Assembly (NCBI GenBank): GCA_900466945.1 | Contig: UBNV01000019.1 | Span: 1-64,000, forward strand | From: Hyphomicrobiales bacterium | GTDB taxonomy: Bacteria > Pseudomonadota > Alphaproteobacteria > Rhizobiales > Rhizobiaceae | Length of the DNA: 64,000 nt | Reading direction: 5' to 3' | Shown here: positions 1-8,585 of the stretch, piece after piece | Position numbering within the stretch: the first letter of the stretch is position 1 | Layout of the letters: the number at the start of each line of letters is the position of its first letter | The notes under the pieces: generated by a model | The model's input: only the letters and a program-made list of their open reading frames with translations | Database searches by the model: none | What the model was told of the DNA's origin: nothing | Position numbers and translations under genes: made by a program

Positions 1-173
1 TTGGCAGCCGTGTCGATACCTGCCTGCCGGCAGATCTCTGTCACCGGCACACTGTCGTCGCCCTGTCTCAAAATGAACGCTTTCTGCGCGTCCGAGAACT
101 TCGATGCCTTCGTGCTTCCGCTCTTCTCCCAGCCGAGAGTTACCGCGAAAAACTGCAGTTGTGAGTGGTTCAC
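1..173 (-). mobile_element. 5' part of an IS3-family transposase OrfA (runs off the left edge)
   Basis: Read leftwards, the frame gives KASKFSDAQKAFILRQG followed by VTEICRQAGID, the N-terminal helix-turn-helix typical of IS3-family (IS407-like) OrfA proteins. Only about 40 codons lie inside the window. Where relatives usually begin with ATG-AAG, this copy has ACG at 113-111. The frame is open further upstream to a GTG at 173, so the protein either starts there or the element has lost its normal start. No terminal inverted repeat could be fixed. Family assignment is good; whether the element is intact cannot be judged. Confidence 0.7.
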
Positions 174-406
174 TTCCGGGGATCAGAGCAATCTAGCGCG
201 TCATGCCGGACAACTCCAATTCGCAGGCTGTTCGATCGTCTAGTTCCTGCCGGCGGTCTGTCATCGCGAGGAGTGTGACTTTCCTTCGTCCCGAGCTGTC
301 CGACCGCTGGGGATCGAGCGCCCATACTGTTCACCGCGCCGCTGGAACGCGGCTCCCGCCCTCTGCGATGAGCCTTGGTCGCCCCAGCTGCACCCAGTGG
401 CAGATC
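174..406. other. Intergenic stretch, nothing recognised
   Basis: This is non-coding sequence between the IS element and the 3' end of the hlyD-like gene. It should contain the end of the IS element, but I see no clear inverted repeat, target duplication or strong terminator. Confidence 0.4.
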
Positions 407-1750
407 TCATTGTTCCGAAAACGCGCGTGACATGCTGTCCGTGATGGGCTTGGCAAGGTAGTTGAAGAAGGTTCGCTCACTGGTCTGGATCATCACTTCG
501 GCTGGCATGCCGGGAGTCGGGGTGAAGCCGGGCACTCGTGCCAGTTCGGTCGGTGCAATGTTGATCCGAGCGAGATAGACATCATGCGGGGCAGTCGCTG
601 CATTGCCCGTTTGCTGAAGCGCGTCCGCCGAGAGATAGAACACATCACCCCTGATCACGGGCGTCGTTCTTTGATTGAGCGCGACGAGCCGGATGGTCGC
701 TTCCTGCCCCAGCTTGACGCTGTCGATATCGTTGCGGGAGATCTGTGTTTCTATGATCAGCGGCACGCCGGCCGGCAGGATTTCGAGGATCGCCTTGCCA
801 CTTTCGATCACGCCGCCATTGGTGTGATAATGAATCCGGACGACAGTCCCCGAAACGGGTGCGTTGATTGTCGCCCGATCAAGGACGTTGACGGCCTCTC
901 GCAACTGCTCCCGTACCATGTCGCGCTCGCCCTGGATGGCCTGAAGACGCTCCAACGCGTCTTCCCGATAGGCACTTTCCGCCCGTAGCACCTCCTGCTC
1001 GCCTTTCGTTCTCTGCGCCTGGGTCTCCGCAATTTCTGCTTCCAGGCGTCCAATCTGTCCCTCGGCCTCGGCTATGGCCCGAAGAATGGCCTTGACCTCG
1101 TTGGCGCGCGCAACGCCCTTCTTCAGCAGGACTTCCTTTGCAGCATACTCATCCTTGAGCAGATCGAGTTGGCGGATCGAGGCATCCCTTTGGCGGGTGT
1201 AGCCGATCTCGCGGAACTCGAGCGCCCGTATATTCTGCTGCAACAGGGATACTTCGCTGGACAGTTTTTGTCGTTGTGCCCTGAAACTGAGTTGCTGGCT
1301 GACCAGGATCTCCCAGACTTCCGTATCTCCGCGATGTTCATTCACCAATGAGGAGAGATCGAGTTTTTCGACCGTCTCGAATTGCGCGGTGAGACGTGCC
1401 GCGGTCACATCCAGTCGCATGCGGCGCAGGAACAGTTCGCGCTTCTTCGCCAGTGCCGCGGTCTCGTCCAGTTGCACGAGAGCCTGTCCCTCGACCACCT
1501 GGTCTCCCTCGCTGACAAGGATCTGCTCGATAATTCCGCCTTCCAGATGCTGGATGATCTTGTTCTGGCCGGTGGCGACGAAGCTGCCTTGTGCGAGCAC
1601 GGCAGCCGCCAAAGGCGCCGTCGACGCCCATGTGCCGAACCCGCCGAATGCAACTACAAGCAGACCCAGACCGACAATCGTCTGTTTGCTGATCGATCTC
1701 GGAACGTCGGAATACCACTCGATATCGTGGACCTTTGCGATGTCTGCCAT
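407..1750 (-). CDS. HlyD-family periplasmic adaptor of a type I secretion system
   Basis: This 447-aa membrane fusion protein joins the inner-membrane ABC exporter to an outer-membrane TolC-type channel. It has a short cytoplasmic N-terminus, one membrane segment at about residues 23-42, a lipoyl/barrel-sandwich half with IIQHLEGGIIEQILVSEGD at about 65-85, a long Gln/Glu/Arg-rich coiled coil at about 95-290, and a second barrel half beginning INAPVSGTVV. Length and order match PrtE/PrsE adaptors. It is the last gene of a minus-strand operon, 12 bases after the ABC gene, with a GGGG ribosome site about 9 bases before ATG. No TolC-like gene is in the window, so the outer-membrane partner must be encoded elsewhere. 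Confidence 0.93.
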   Translation of the reverse strand: MADIAKVHDIEWYSDVPRSISKQTIVGLGLLVVAFGGFGTWASTAPLAAAVLAQGSFVATGQNKIIQHLEGGIIEQILVSEGDQVVEGQALVQLDETAALAKKRELFLRRMRLDVTAARLTAQFETVEKLDLSSLVNEHRGDTEVWEILVSQQLSFRAQRQKLSSEVSLLQQNIRALEFREIGYTRQRDASIRQLDLLKDEYAAKEVLLKKGVARANEVKAILRAIAEAEGQIGRLEAEIAETQAQRTKGEQEVLRAESAYREDALERLQAIQGERDMVREQLREAVNVLDRATINAPVSGTVVRIHYHTNGGVIESGKAILEILPAGVPLIIETQISRNDIDSVKLGQEATIRLVALNQRTTPVIRGDVFYLSADALQQTGNAATAPHDVYLARINIAPTELARVPGFTPTPGMPAEVMIQTSERTFFNYLAKPITDSMSRAFSEQ

Positions 1751-1762
1751 CTGCGTCGTCCC

Positions 1763-3943
1763 CTATTGCAACTGATGTCCGAAAGAGCCGCCCTCGATAT
1801 CAATGCCACGGGCTTGTAATGCTTTCAGCACGTCCATGCGCATGCCAAACAGGGCAACGGTGCCATTGACCAAAAGCAGGATCTTGTCGACGCTTGCGAG
1901 CAGGGAAGGCCGCTGCGTGACGGTGATCATGGTGATCTTCTGTTCCTTGGCGTGCTGCAGAGCGCGCATGAGGGCTACGTCGCCGGCGCTGTCGAGGTTG
2001 GAATTGGGCTCGTCCAGGACCACAAGGTGAGGATCGCCGAAGAATGCGCGCGCCAGGGCAATCCGTTGCTTCTGGCCGCCTGACAGGGGTGAGCCATCGG
2101 CGGCGACCATTGTCTCGTAGCCATGGGGAAGGCTTGCGATCATCTCGTGCACGTCGGCGAGCATCGCTGCGCGATAGATCTGTTCATCGTCGGCGTCGGA
2201 GCGCATTCGGGCGATGTTGGCCTTGATCGTGCCGGGAAAGAGCTGCACGTCCTGCGGCAGATAACCGATATTCTCGCCGAATTGCCGCTGGTCCCAGTTG
2301 CGCAGGTCCATCAGGTCGAGGCGAACATTTCCGGACGTCGGCAGGATGGATCCGACCAGCATCTTGCCGAGCGTCGTCTTTCCGGCGCCTGAATTTCCGA
2401 TGACGGCAAGCGACTCGCCTGGCTGCATAGCAAAGGAAATTCCGTTCAGCACGACCCTCTTTGTGCCCTGTGGCACATAGAGCAGGCGTTCGACATCGAG
2501 CCTCCCCTCCGGCTTCGGCAGATTGAGGCGCTCGAAGTTGAGCGGCGAGGATTTGAGCAGTGCGGCGATCCGTCCATAAGCGGCGCGCGACTGGCTGAAC
2601 TGGTTCCACCCCTCGATCGCCCCTTCTATCGGCGCGAGCGCACGGCCTGCGATGATGGAGGATGCGATGACCATTCCCCCGGTAAGCTCGCCTTCGAGGG
2701 AAAGGTAAGCCCCCCATCCGAGCATCGTGACCTGGGTCAGGAGACGCGCGCCTTTCGACATGGCGGCAATTGCAATGTTCCTGTCTTGCGCAACAACCTG
2801 TGCCTTCAGCGATGCGGCAGTATCCTTGCCCCAGATGTGCACGGCTTCGGGGATCATCGCCAGGGCATTGATGATCTGCGAGTTACGCGTCATGGAATCG
2901 AGATGCAGGTTTGCCTTGACCTGAGCGGCATTCGCTTCGGCAAAGGGCAATGCCGTCATCCGCTGATTGATCTGGGTAAAGACCAGAAGCAGGATTGCCG
3001 AGATTACGACGATGAACCCGAGATGCGGATGGATCAGGAAGACCGCGAGCAGGAAGATAGGCGCGATCGGGGCGTCCAGAAAAGCGAGCAGCGTTCGCGA
3101 TACGAGAAATGAGCGAACCTGCTGCAGGTCCCCGAGGGTTTGGTATTCCCGCCCGTTGCCCTGCAGCGAAGCCCGCGCCGCCGCACTCAGGATCGGCGCC
3201 CCGAGTTGGGCCGCAAATTCTACCGCCGTTCGCATCAGAATGAATCGTCGCAAGGCGTCGAAGGCGGCCTGTAGAATGATGGCGCCGACAATCACAATGG
3301 TCAGCATGATCAGCGTATCGGTGGATCGGCTCGTCAGGACCCGATCCGAGATCTGAAATAGGTAGATTGGTATAGCCAGCACAAGCACATTGCTGGCCAC
3401 GGTGAACACCATGACGATCAACAGGTTGCGCCTGACGGCGTCGACACCCGCCTTGAGGCTGGCATTGAAGTCGACTTGTCCCAGCCGCTTGTGAAAAGGG
3501 CCGCCTCCACCACCTTTGCCGCCTCGGTTTGATGTCGGAGTGTCTTTCGTCGATGCTTCACCCTGGATCGGTCCGCAATCTCCATCGATGACCTTCATTC
3601 CATCGGGGCCCCTGGATTCCACCGGACGGTTCTCCGGTTCGGCAGGCCCTGGCGAAGGCTCCTGTCTGGCCTCTTCCGCAGGGCCGCGTTGGAACGCCTC
3701 TTCTGTCTTGGGCAGTTGGCTGTAGGCAACCCGCAGATTGGTCGCCTGGCGAATGGACTGCGTCGATGCTGGCGAATGTGACTCCGAGTTGCCGCGCTCG
3801 GCTTTCAGATAGTCATCGACGGCGCGCTCGAGTTGGGCGTAGCTGCCATCGGCATCGTTGGAGGCCTCCAACTTCGGCGGCCTGGAAGCCGAGCTGCCTG
3901 CGGATTCGATCGGCGGCTCAAGCCGCTTGCGGATTTCCGACAT
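1763..3943 (-). CDS. Type I secretion ABC transporter (permease fused to ATPase)
   Basis: This 726-aa inner-membrane exporter of the PrtD/PrsD type powers one-step secretion of the neighbouring cargo proteins. Residues 1 to about 150 are hydrophilic, rich in Pro/Glu/Ser and end in a Gly run (GGKGGGGG); such a long disordered leader is unusual. The membrane domain covers about 175-460. The ATPase domain has Walker A GNSGAGKTT near 515, the signature LSGGQKQR near 620 and Walker B LVVLDEP near 640. AAGGGG sits 7 bases before the ATG and overlaps the stop of the upstream cargo gene, suggesting translational coupling. No C39 peptidase domain is visible, so leader-peptide cleavage is not expected. 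Confidence 0.93.
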   Translation of the reverse strand: MSEIRKRLEPPIESAGSSASRPPKLEASNDADGSYAQLERAVDDYLKAERGNSESHSPASTQSIRQATNLRVAYSQLPKTEEAFQRGPAEEARQEPSPGPAEPENRPVESRGPDGMKVIDGDCGPIQGEASTKDTPTSNRGGKGGGGGPFHKRLGQVDFNASLKAGVDAVRRNLLIVMVFTVASNVLVLAIPIYLFQISDRVLTSRSTDTLIMLTIVIVGAIILQAAFDALRRFILMRTAVEFAAQLGAPILSAAARASLQGNGREYQTLGDLQQVRSFLVSRTLLAFLDAPIAPIFLLAVFLIHPHLGFIVVISAILLLVFTQINQRMTALPFAEANAAQVKANLHLDSMTRNSQIINALAMIPEAVHIWGKDTAASLKAQVVAQDRNIAIAAMSKGARLLTQVTMLGWGAYLSLEGELTGGMVIASSIIAGRALAPIEGAIEGWNQFSQSRAAYGRIAALLKSSPLNFERLNLPKPEGRLDVERLLYVPQGTKRVVLNGISFAMQPGESLAVIGNSGAGKTTLGKMLVGSILPTSGNVRLDLMDLRNWDQRQFGENIGYLPQDVQLFPGTIKANIARMRSDADDEQIYRAAMLADVHEMIASLPHGYETMVAADGSPLSGGQKQRIALARAFFGDPHLVVLDEPNSNLDSAGDVALMRALQHAKEQKITMITVTQRPSLLASVDKILLLVNGTVALFGMRMDVLKALQARGIDIEGGSFGHQLQ

Positions 3944-3954
3944 TCATGTCCCCT

Positions 3955-5967
3955 TTAATGTCCCAGCATGCTGTTCACGCCATCACCCGTATGGCCGTCG
4001 TATTCCGAGGGCATGCATGACGCGTCGGATGCCGGCGGGTAATCGTCCTGATCGAGCATGGAATCATCGAGAAAAAGAACGGCTTCATTGATCAGCGCAT
4101 CGGGGTTCGGATTGCTGAAGTCCGGATGTGCCGAGATCAGTTCGGCCTGGAAGAGTGTTTCCTGAGAATACTGGTCGCCGCCGATATAGGTCTTGCCCAC
4201 GGAATCCAGATCGATGATCGTGGCGTTGTTCACCAGCGTGTTGGATCCCGTTTCGATGCTCCAGCTGGCATCGAGGTGAGGCGCGATGGCATCCATCGCC
4301 AGCGCGATCTGATCGCTGTCACCGAGGATATTGGTTTGGCGGATGTATTGGAGGTTGATGAGGTCGCCGCTGATCGAAAGCACCCGCAATCCCTGCAGTC
4401 CTGCAAAGGCGGGGTTTGACAGCAAGTCGGGCGCTATGCTGCCTTCCCCATCGGCAAATGATTCGAGCGTATCGATCTGCTCCTGCGTCAGCGTCTCGAA
4501 GCGGTCCGCATCTCCGATCGTCCCGATACGGGCCTGGTTCCAGAGCAGGTTGCCGGAGGACGAGAACGAGCCTTCGCCGGATGTCTGGAAATCGCCGGTT
4601 GCGCCAACGAGATCATTGTCGAACAGGATGTTCATCTGGTGAATGATGTTCGCGTCGAAGATCGACCCGCCGATAATGATCAGATCGTAGGAAAAGCCGA
4701 GTTCGAAAACTGAGGCATGATTGACGCCGAAATTGTCGCCAGCGATCACGCTTGTTGTCACCCCTGACGATGACAGAATTCCAACATCGTCGTCGCTCAT
4801 GAAGATGATCTGCTCGAGCCAATTGACGATCATCAGATCGCCGTGGATCTCGGTAACCGCCCAGAAGGCCGGATAGCCGCCGTCGCCACTCGAGTCTGGT
4901 GCCTTACCATCGGACGTATCCAGATGGTCGAAAGTTGCGATGTTGAACAACTCGTTTCCAGCTGCGTCCTGGGTCAGGTTGGTGACCGCCGACGTAATCG
5001 AGTCGCTATCCCAAAGCGCGTTGATCTGAATAATGGCGTTCACTTCGATATGGTCTTCGGCAACCAGAGTGACCGTCGCGCCTGTCCAGAAGTTCTGCAG
5101 CACGACATTGTTGATAAGCGTGTTGCCGCCGGTGGTCACCTCCACCGCTACCTCGATAGCGACGGTGCCATCCTCCGACATCCAGGTGTTGGAGGCACCA
5201 CTCTCGCCATCCTCACCGTCCTCGTTCTCGTCTTCGTCAAAGGAATGATAGTCCTCGATTTTCGGCGCTTCCTCGACCAGTTCACCATTGACGAATGTTC
5301 CGTCGATCGACTTGGAGGAGATGCGAAGCTGGACGGCATCATTGTCTGCGGGCGCATCCTCAAGCTGTTCGATGACTGACTTGATCACGCTGATCATGTC
5401 TTCGCTCGTGCCGGGACGTGCAAGATCGCCGAGTGGCGACAGGGCCGATGCCTCTTCGAAGCCCTTGAGAACGGCCGCGTCATCAATGAGTTCGGGATTG
5501 AAGGTCAGTCCATGCCCCCCGACGCCGAAATAGTCGTCATCGGACAAGGCGATGGCCTGGCTGAAATGATTGACAACAGATCCTGGAGCTTCGATCTCCG
5601 GAGAGACGGAAACCACTGTTTTCATCGGGCTGCCGAATGCATCCCGGAAGGTTTCTGGAAGCGTCGGTTCGTCGATGTCATAACCGATTGCTCCGCTGGC
5701 CGGCATAAGCTGCGCGTCTGCAAGTTTCGTCGGAACATACCAGTGACCCGGCGCCGCTGACCGATAACCGAAGTCCGGCTCGAACCCCAGAAGATCGAAG
5801 GGTGCGCCAAAATCGCTCGTGTGGAACGGCAGCTTCTCAACTTCTCCTTCGAGTTTGGTGAAGGCGAACTCGGTATAGGCCTCCCGGGCCCGAGCGTTCT
5901 CGACGCTGATGTGGAAGAAGCCGATAAAGTGACTGATCTCTTCGGTGAACTTGTCCATCGTCGTCAA
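3955..5967 (-). CDS. Acidic repeat protein, putative type I secretion substrate
   Basis: About 670 aa and not recognised as a named enzyme. Residues 1 to about 230 form an ordinary-looking domain (FHTSDFGAPFDLL and a WYVP motif), followed by a very acidic linker (DEDENEDGEDGE) and then several divergent copies of a module with patterns such as GDLI, an I-Q-NIL-D-D core and NTLVNNA, which suggests a repetitive beta structure. It lacks Cys-rich regions, an obvious Sec signal peptide and membrane segments, consistent with type I export. It lies immediately before the ABC exporter. The chosen start is TTG at 5967 because GAGGAG lies 8 bases upstream; ATG at 5958 and ATG at 6000 are alternatives. 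Substrate status is inferred from position and composition. Confidence 0.8.
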   Translation of the reverse strand: MTTMDKFTEEISHFIGFFHISVENARAREAYTEFAFTKLEGEVEKLPFHTSDFGAPFDLLGFEPDFGYRSAAPGHWYVPTKLADAQLMPASGAIGYDIDEPTLPETFRDAFGSPMKTVVSVSPEIEAPGSVVNHFSQAIALSDDDYFGVGGHGLTFNPELIDDAAVLKGFEEASALSPLGDLARPGTSEDMISVIKSVIEQLEDAPADNDAVQLRISSKSIDGTFVNGELVEEAPKIEDYHSFDEDENEDGEDGESGASNTWMSEDGTVAIEVAVEVTTGGNTLINNVVLQNFWTGATVTLVAEDHIEVNAIIQINALWDSDSITSAVTNLTQDAAGNELFNIATFDHLDTSDGKAPDSSGDGGYPAFWAVTEIHGDLMIVNWLEQIIFMSDDDVGILSSSGVTTSVIAGDNFGVNHASVFELGFSYDLIIIGGSIFDANIIHQMNILFDNDLVGATGDFQTSGEGSFSSSGNLLWNQARIGTIGDADRFETLTQEQIDTLESFADGEGSIAPDLLSNPAFAGLQGLRVLSISGDLINLQYIRQTNILGDSDQIALAMDAIAPHLDASWSIETGSNTLVNNATIIDLDSVGKTYIGGDQYSQETLFQAELISAHPDFSNPNPDALINEAVLFLDDSMLDQDDYPPASDASCMPSEYDGHTGDGVNSMLGH

Positions 5968-5975
5968 GGCCGTAA

Positions 5976-5981
5976 CTCCTC
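5976..5981 (-). promoter_or_regulatory. Ribosome binding site deciding the TTG start of the acidic repeat protein
   Basis: GAGGAG is placed 8 bases before TTG at 5967 and 17 bases before the ATG at 5958. It lies inside the frame that would begin at ATG 6000, which argues against that longer start. Confidence 0.55.
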
Positions 5982-6087
5982 GTTCCCGCAGTGCCGGCAT
6001 GACTGCACGTCATGAGGCGAGAAGGAGCTGCGCAGGAAGCCTGCGCAGCCCTGTCACATTTTGTCTGTGGCTGTGCGCGATCCCCGC

Positions 6088-7776
6088 TTACAGGCCGTCG
6101 TCGCCGTCTTCGCCTACAACCGTGCTGGTGAGGCTGCCGCCGACCACTGTCATGTCGATGGCATTCTGCTGCAGATTGGCGCCCATCACGATTTCCTGAT
6201 TGAAGGCGCTCGTGTCGATGCCAGCATCTGCGCTCGCCGAACTGTTGCCGGTGACATATCCATCATCGCCATTGGCAGAACCCCAGGACCCGCCATCGCC
6301 AGCGCCCCCGAAGCCGTTCGTTGCCGTGCCGCCGGCCCCGCCGAATGCACCGTCGCCCGCATCGGCCCAGCCGCCGACTGCGCCGCCGCCGGTGCCGGTT
6401 GTCCAGGCGCCGCTGAGCGCCGCACCACCGTCTCCACCGCCGGCCCAGGCGTCTCCGCCCCAGGCATCGCCGCTGGTCGCGGCACCGGAAGCACCGCCAG
6501 CACCATTGCCGGCCGCACCTGCGCCGCCGTCACCGCCGACACCGAAACCTGCGCCATTGCCGGAACCCAGCCCCATGCCGAGACCACCGGCATCGCCACC
6601 GCCGCCGCCGTTGCCGGAATTGGTGGCTGCGCCACTACCTCCGCCGGCACCGCCAGCGCCGCCGCCGGTCGCTGCACCACCAGTGTTGTTGCCACCACTG
6701 CCACTGCCACCGGCATCCCCGCCTTCATTGTCGATGAGGATCGGGTTGATCAAGCCGAGCGACAGGCCCAGGCCGTTTCCGCCTTCGCCGCCTGTGGATT
6801 CGCTGTCGCCGGCGTCATCAGCGTCGCCGCCTTCCGCATCGCCGCCGGATCCGCCTTCGCCGCCGCTACCGGTGCTACTGCTGCCGCTGGCGCCGCTGCC
6901 ACCCAGAGCAAGCCCAGCACCGAGGCCAAGACCGAGGCCCAAGCCGAGACCGACGCCCGACGCGCCATTGCCGCCATCACCGCCGACACCGATGCCGCCG
7001 AGTGCGGCGCCGGAATCGGCGCTGCCGGAGTCGCCTTCGCCGCCGTCGGCATCGCCGCCGTCGCCTTCGCCACCCTCAGCGCCGCTGAGCGCGAGGCCAC
7101 CGAGACCGATGCCGCCGAGAGCTGCGCCGCCGAGCGAAAAGCCGCCATTGCCGCCGTCGCCGCCGTCAGCGTCCGCATTCCCGCCGCCGTCTCCACCGCC
7201 GCCACCACCGCTAATGCCTTCTTCGGCCTTGGCAAATCCGCCATTGGCCTTGGCATTGACCGTGAAGGTCGCATCATTCTTGACTTCGGCTTCCTCCAGC
7301 TTGTCATTGTCCTGGAGATTAGCGATCTGGTTGAAGACGTTTCCGACATCGTTGCCTTCACCGTCCAATGCCTCGTTCATGACGTCCTTGAACTGGACGT
7401 TGAACATGCCTTCAATCGAGGAGTCCTTGGCCATATCGATATCGGCAAAGTCATCGTCGGTGGGGAGATAACCTTCGAGACCCGGATCGAGTGTCACGCC
7501 GACGGTCACCGTGGTGGTGCTGATGTTTTCATTGACGTTGAGATTGGCGTTCAGGTTGCCATTGCCGTTCAGGTTTCCGTTGCCATTCCCATTCAGGTTG
7601 CCGTTGCCGTTGAGGCTTTCGGACGTGCTCGACTGATGTTGACCTTGACCCTGCCCTTGTCCCTGGGCTTGTGCCTCGAGTTGGGCCTGGGCCTGCGCTT
7701 GCAGTTCACTCTGTTCCTGCTCTTGCTCTTGGTCGTCACCGTGGTCGTAGTAATTGTGCTTCGATTTGCCTACCAT
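6088..7776 (-). CDS. Gly/Asn/Asp-rich low-complexity protein, putative type I secretion substrate
   Basis: A 562-aa protein of unknown function. It begins with a Gln/Glu/Ala repeat zone (QEQEQEQ, QAQAQAQ and GQGQGQG, about 15-60), then Asn-Gly-Asn repeats (about 65-100), a more ordinary acidic segment containing VTVGVTLDPGLEGYLPTDDDF (here cited by its ends), a 300-residue Gly/Ala/Asp/Ser-rich tract, and an end with NQEIVMGANLQQNAIDMTVVGG and DGDDGL. Glycine-rich acidic composition, no Sec signal and location as first gene before a type I exporter suggest a secreted structural or adhesive protein. The ATG at 7776 is preceded by GGAGGA at 7 bases; an in-frame ATG at 7821 is less likely. Opposite-strand frames here are compositional artefacts. 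Confidence 0.82.
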   Translation of the reverse strand: MVGKSKHNYYDHGDDQEQEQEQSELQAQAQAQLEAQAQGQGQGQGQHQSSTSESLNGNGNLNGNGNGNLNGNGNLNANLNVNENISTTTVTVGVTLDPGLEGYLPTDDDFADIDMAKDSSIEGMFNVQFKDVMNEALDGEGNDVGNVFNQIANLQDNDKLEEAEVKNDATFTVNAKANGGFAKAEEGISGGGGGGDGGGNADADGGDGGNGGFSLGGAALGGIGLGGLALSGAEGGEGDGGDADGGEGDSGSADSGAALGGIGVGGDGGNGASGVGLGLGLGLGLGAGLALGGSGASGSSSTGSGGEGGSGGDAEGGDADDAGDSESTGGEGGNGLGLSLGLINPILIDNEGGDAGGSGSGGNNTGGAATGGGAGGAGGGSGAATNSGNGGGGGDAGGLGMGLGSGNGAGFGVGGDGGAGAAGNGAGGASGAATSGDAWGGDAWAGGGDGGAALSGAWTTGTGGGAVGGWADAGDGAFGGAGGTATNGFGGAGDGGSWGSANGDDGYVTGNSSASADAGIDTSAFNQEIVMGANLQQNAIDMTVVGGSLTSTVVGEDGDDGL

Positions 7777-7783
7777 AGTCGTA

Positions 7784-7789
7784 TCCTCC
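7784..7789 (-). promoter_or_regulatory. Ribosome binding site of the Gly-rich protein
   Basis: GGAGGA lies 7 bases before ATG 7776. The upstream in-frame ATG at 7791 contains this motif itself, so 7776 is the better start. Confidence 0.7.
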
Positions 7790-8569
7790 ATTATCGGATT
7801 TCGCGACTGATTGACCGTCATTCATCTTCTATACGGTCTTCCCATGCGAATTCCGGATTGATCTGTGGTTGAGAAACGATCTTGCTCACGAGGCTGCTTG
7901 TTGGTGTCGCCACCGCGCTGTGGATGCCGACGAAATTCCTCCTGAACGTGTTGCTGAGGCATTGCTCCCGTTCTGGCCCGGCCTTCGAGTGGCAGGTCCA
8001 ACGCGAACACCAGGGTCGCCGCCTCACACACAAGTCTGTGCTTGTCGGCGCCGGAAGATAAGCTGATAGATGGAGCTAGTAATGTGCGTCGCAGCATCCC
8101 TGACACGGGGCTAGACTGACGCTTCCATTGACATTTACTTGTCTTATTTGCGGCTAAGCTCATGGAAATTCGAGCGGCCAAACGATTGCTCCAAGACAAG
8201 GCAGCATCGGCACGCTGCTGCTCTGGGTTGATCGCATCAGATGCTGCTCGCGAAGAAGTTCAGTTCGTACGAAGGCTTGCGCCACGCAAGTCGCCGCCAT
8301 CGTCACCGATGCCTCATCGTCAGACGGCATCGAAAGGCGTATACCGCAGCGAAAATCTCCCTCGTTTTGTGTAGATGATCTAGTCTTTTGCTTGTTGTTT
8401 CATTCGGATATGCGCGTCGTTTTTCACGAGCCGGGAAAATCTTCTCGCTCATGAAGTCTAGGTGAGCGCCTAATAGCTCGTTCGGACTATTCCCAACCTC
8501 TGCCGTTTGGTTTACCGTTTCCTAAAGCAACGAAGATGGCGCCTGGTGGCGCACGCTATGATTGTGTTT
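7790..8569. other. Long divergent intergenic region between the secretion operon and the LuxR regulator
   Basis: About 780 bases with no convincing gene; short frames on both strands have no recognisable protein character. The stretch is less GC-rich than the flanks, especially 8100-8530. It must hold the promoters of both the secretion operon and the regulator. A TTGACA occurs near 8127 but without a good -10 partner, so I do not call a promoter. Confidence 0.5.
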
Positions 8570-8577
8570 GGGGGAGG
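8570..8577 (+). promoter_or_regulatory. Ribosome binding site deciding the LuxR-type regulator start
   Basis: GGGGGAGG lies 8 bases before ATG 8586. It falls inside the longer frame that would start at TTG 8562, which makes the ATG the probable start. Confidence 0.7.
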
Positions 8578-8585
8578 CATGCTGC

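Noticed and set aside
6061..7872. A 603-aa and a 423-aa open frame on the plus strand across the Gly-rich gene
   Set aside because: They are Ala/Pro-rich mirror images of GC-rich repeats, have no good ribosome site, and oppose the operon direction; the minus-strand frame has a strong GGAGGA and fits the secretion context.
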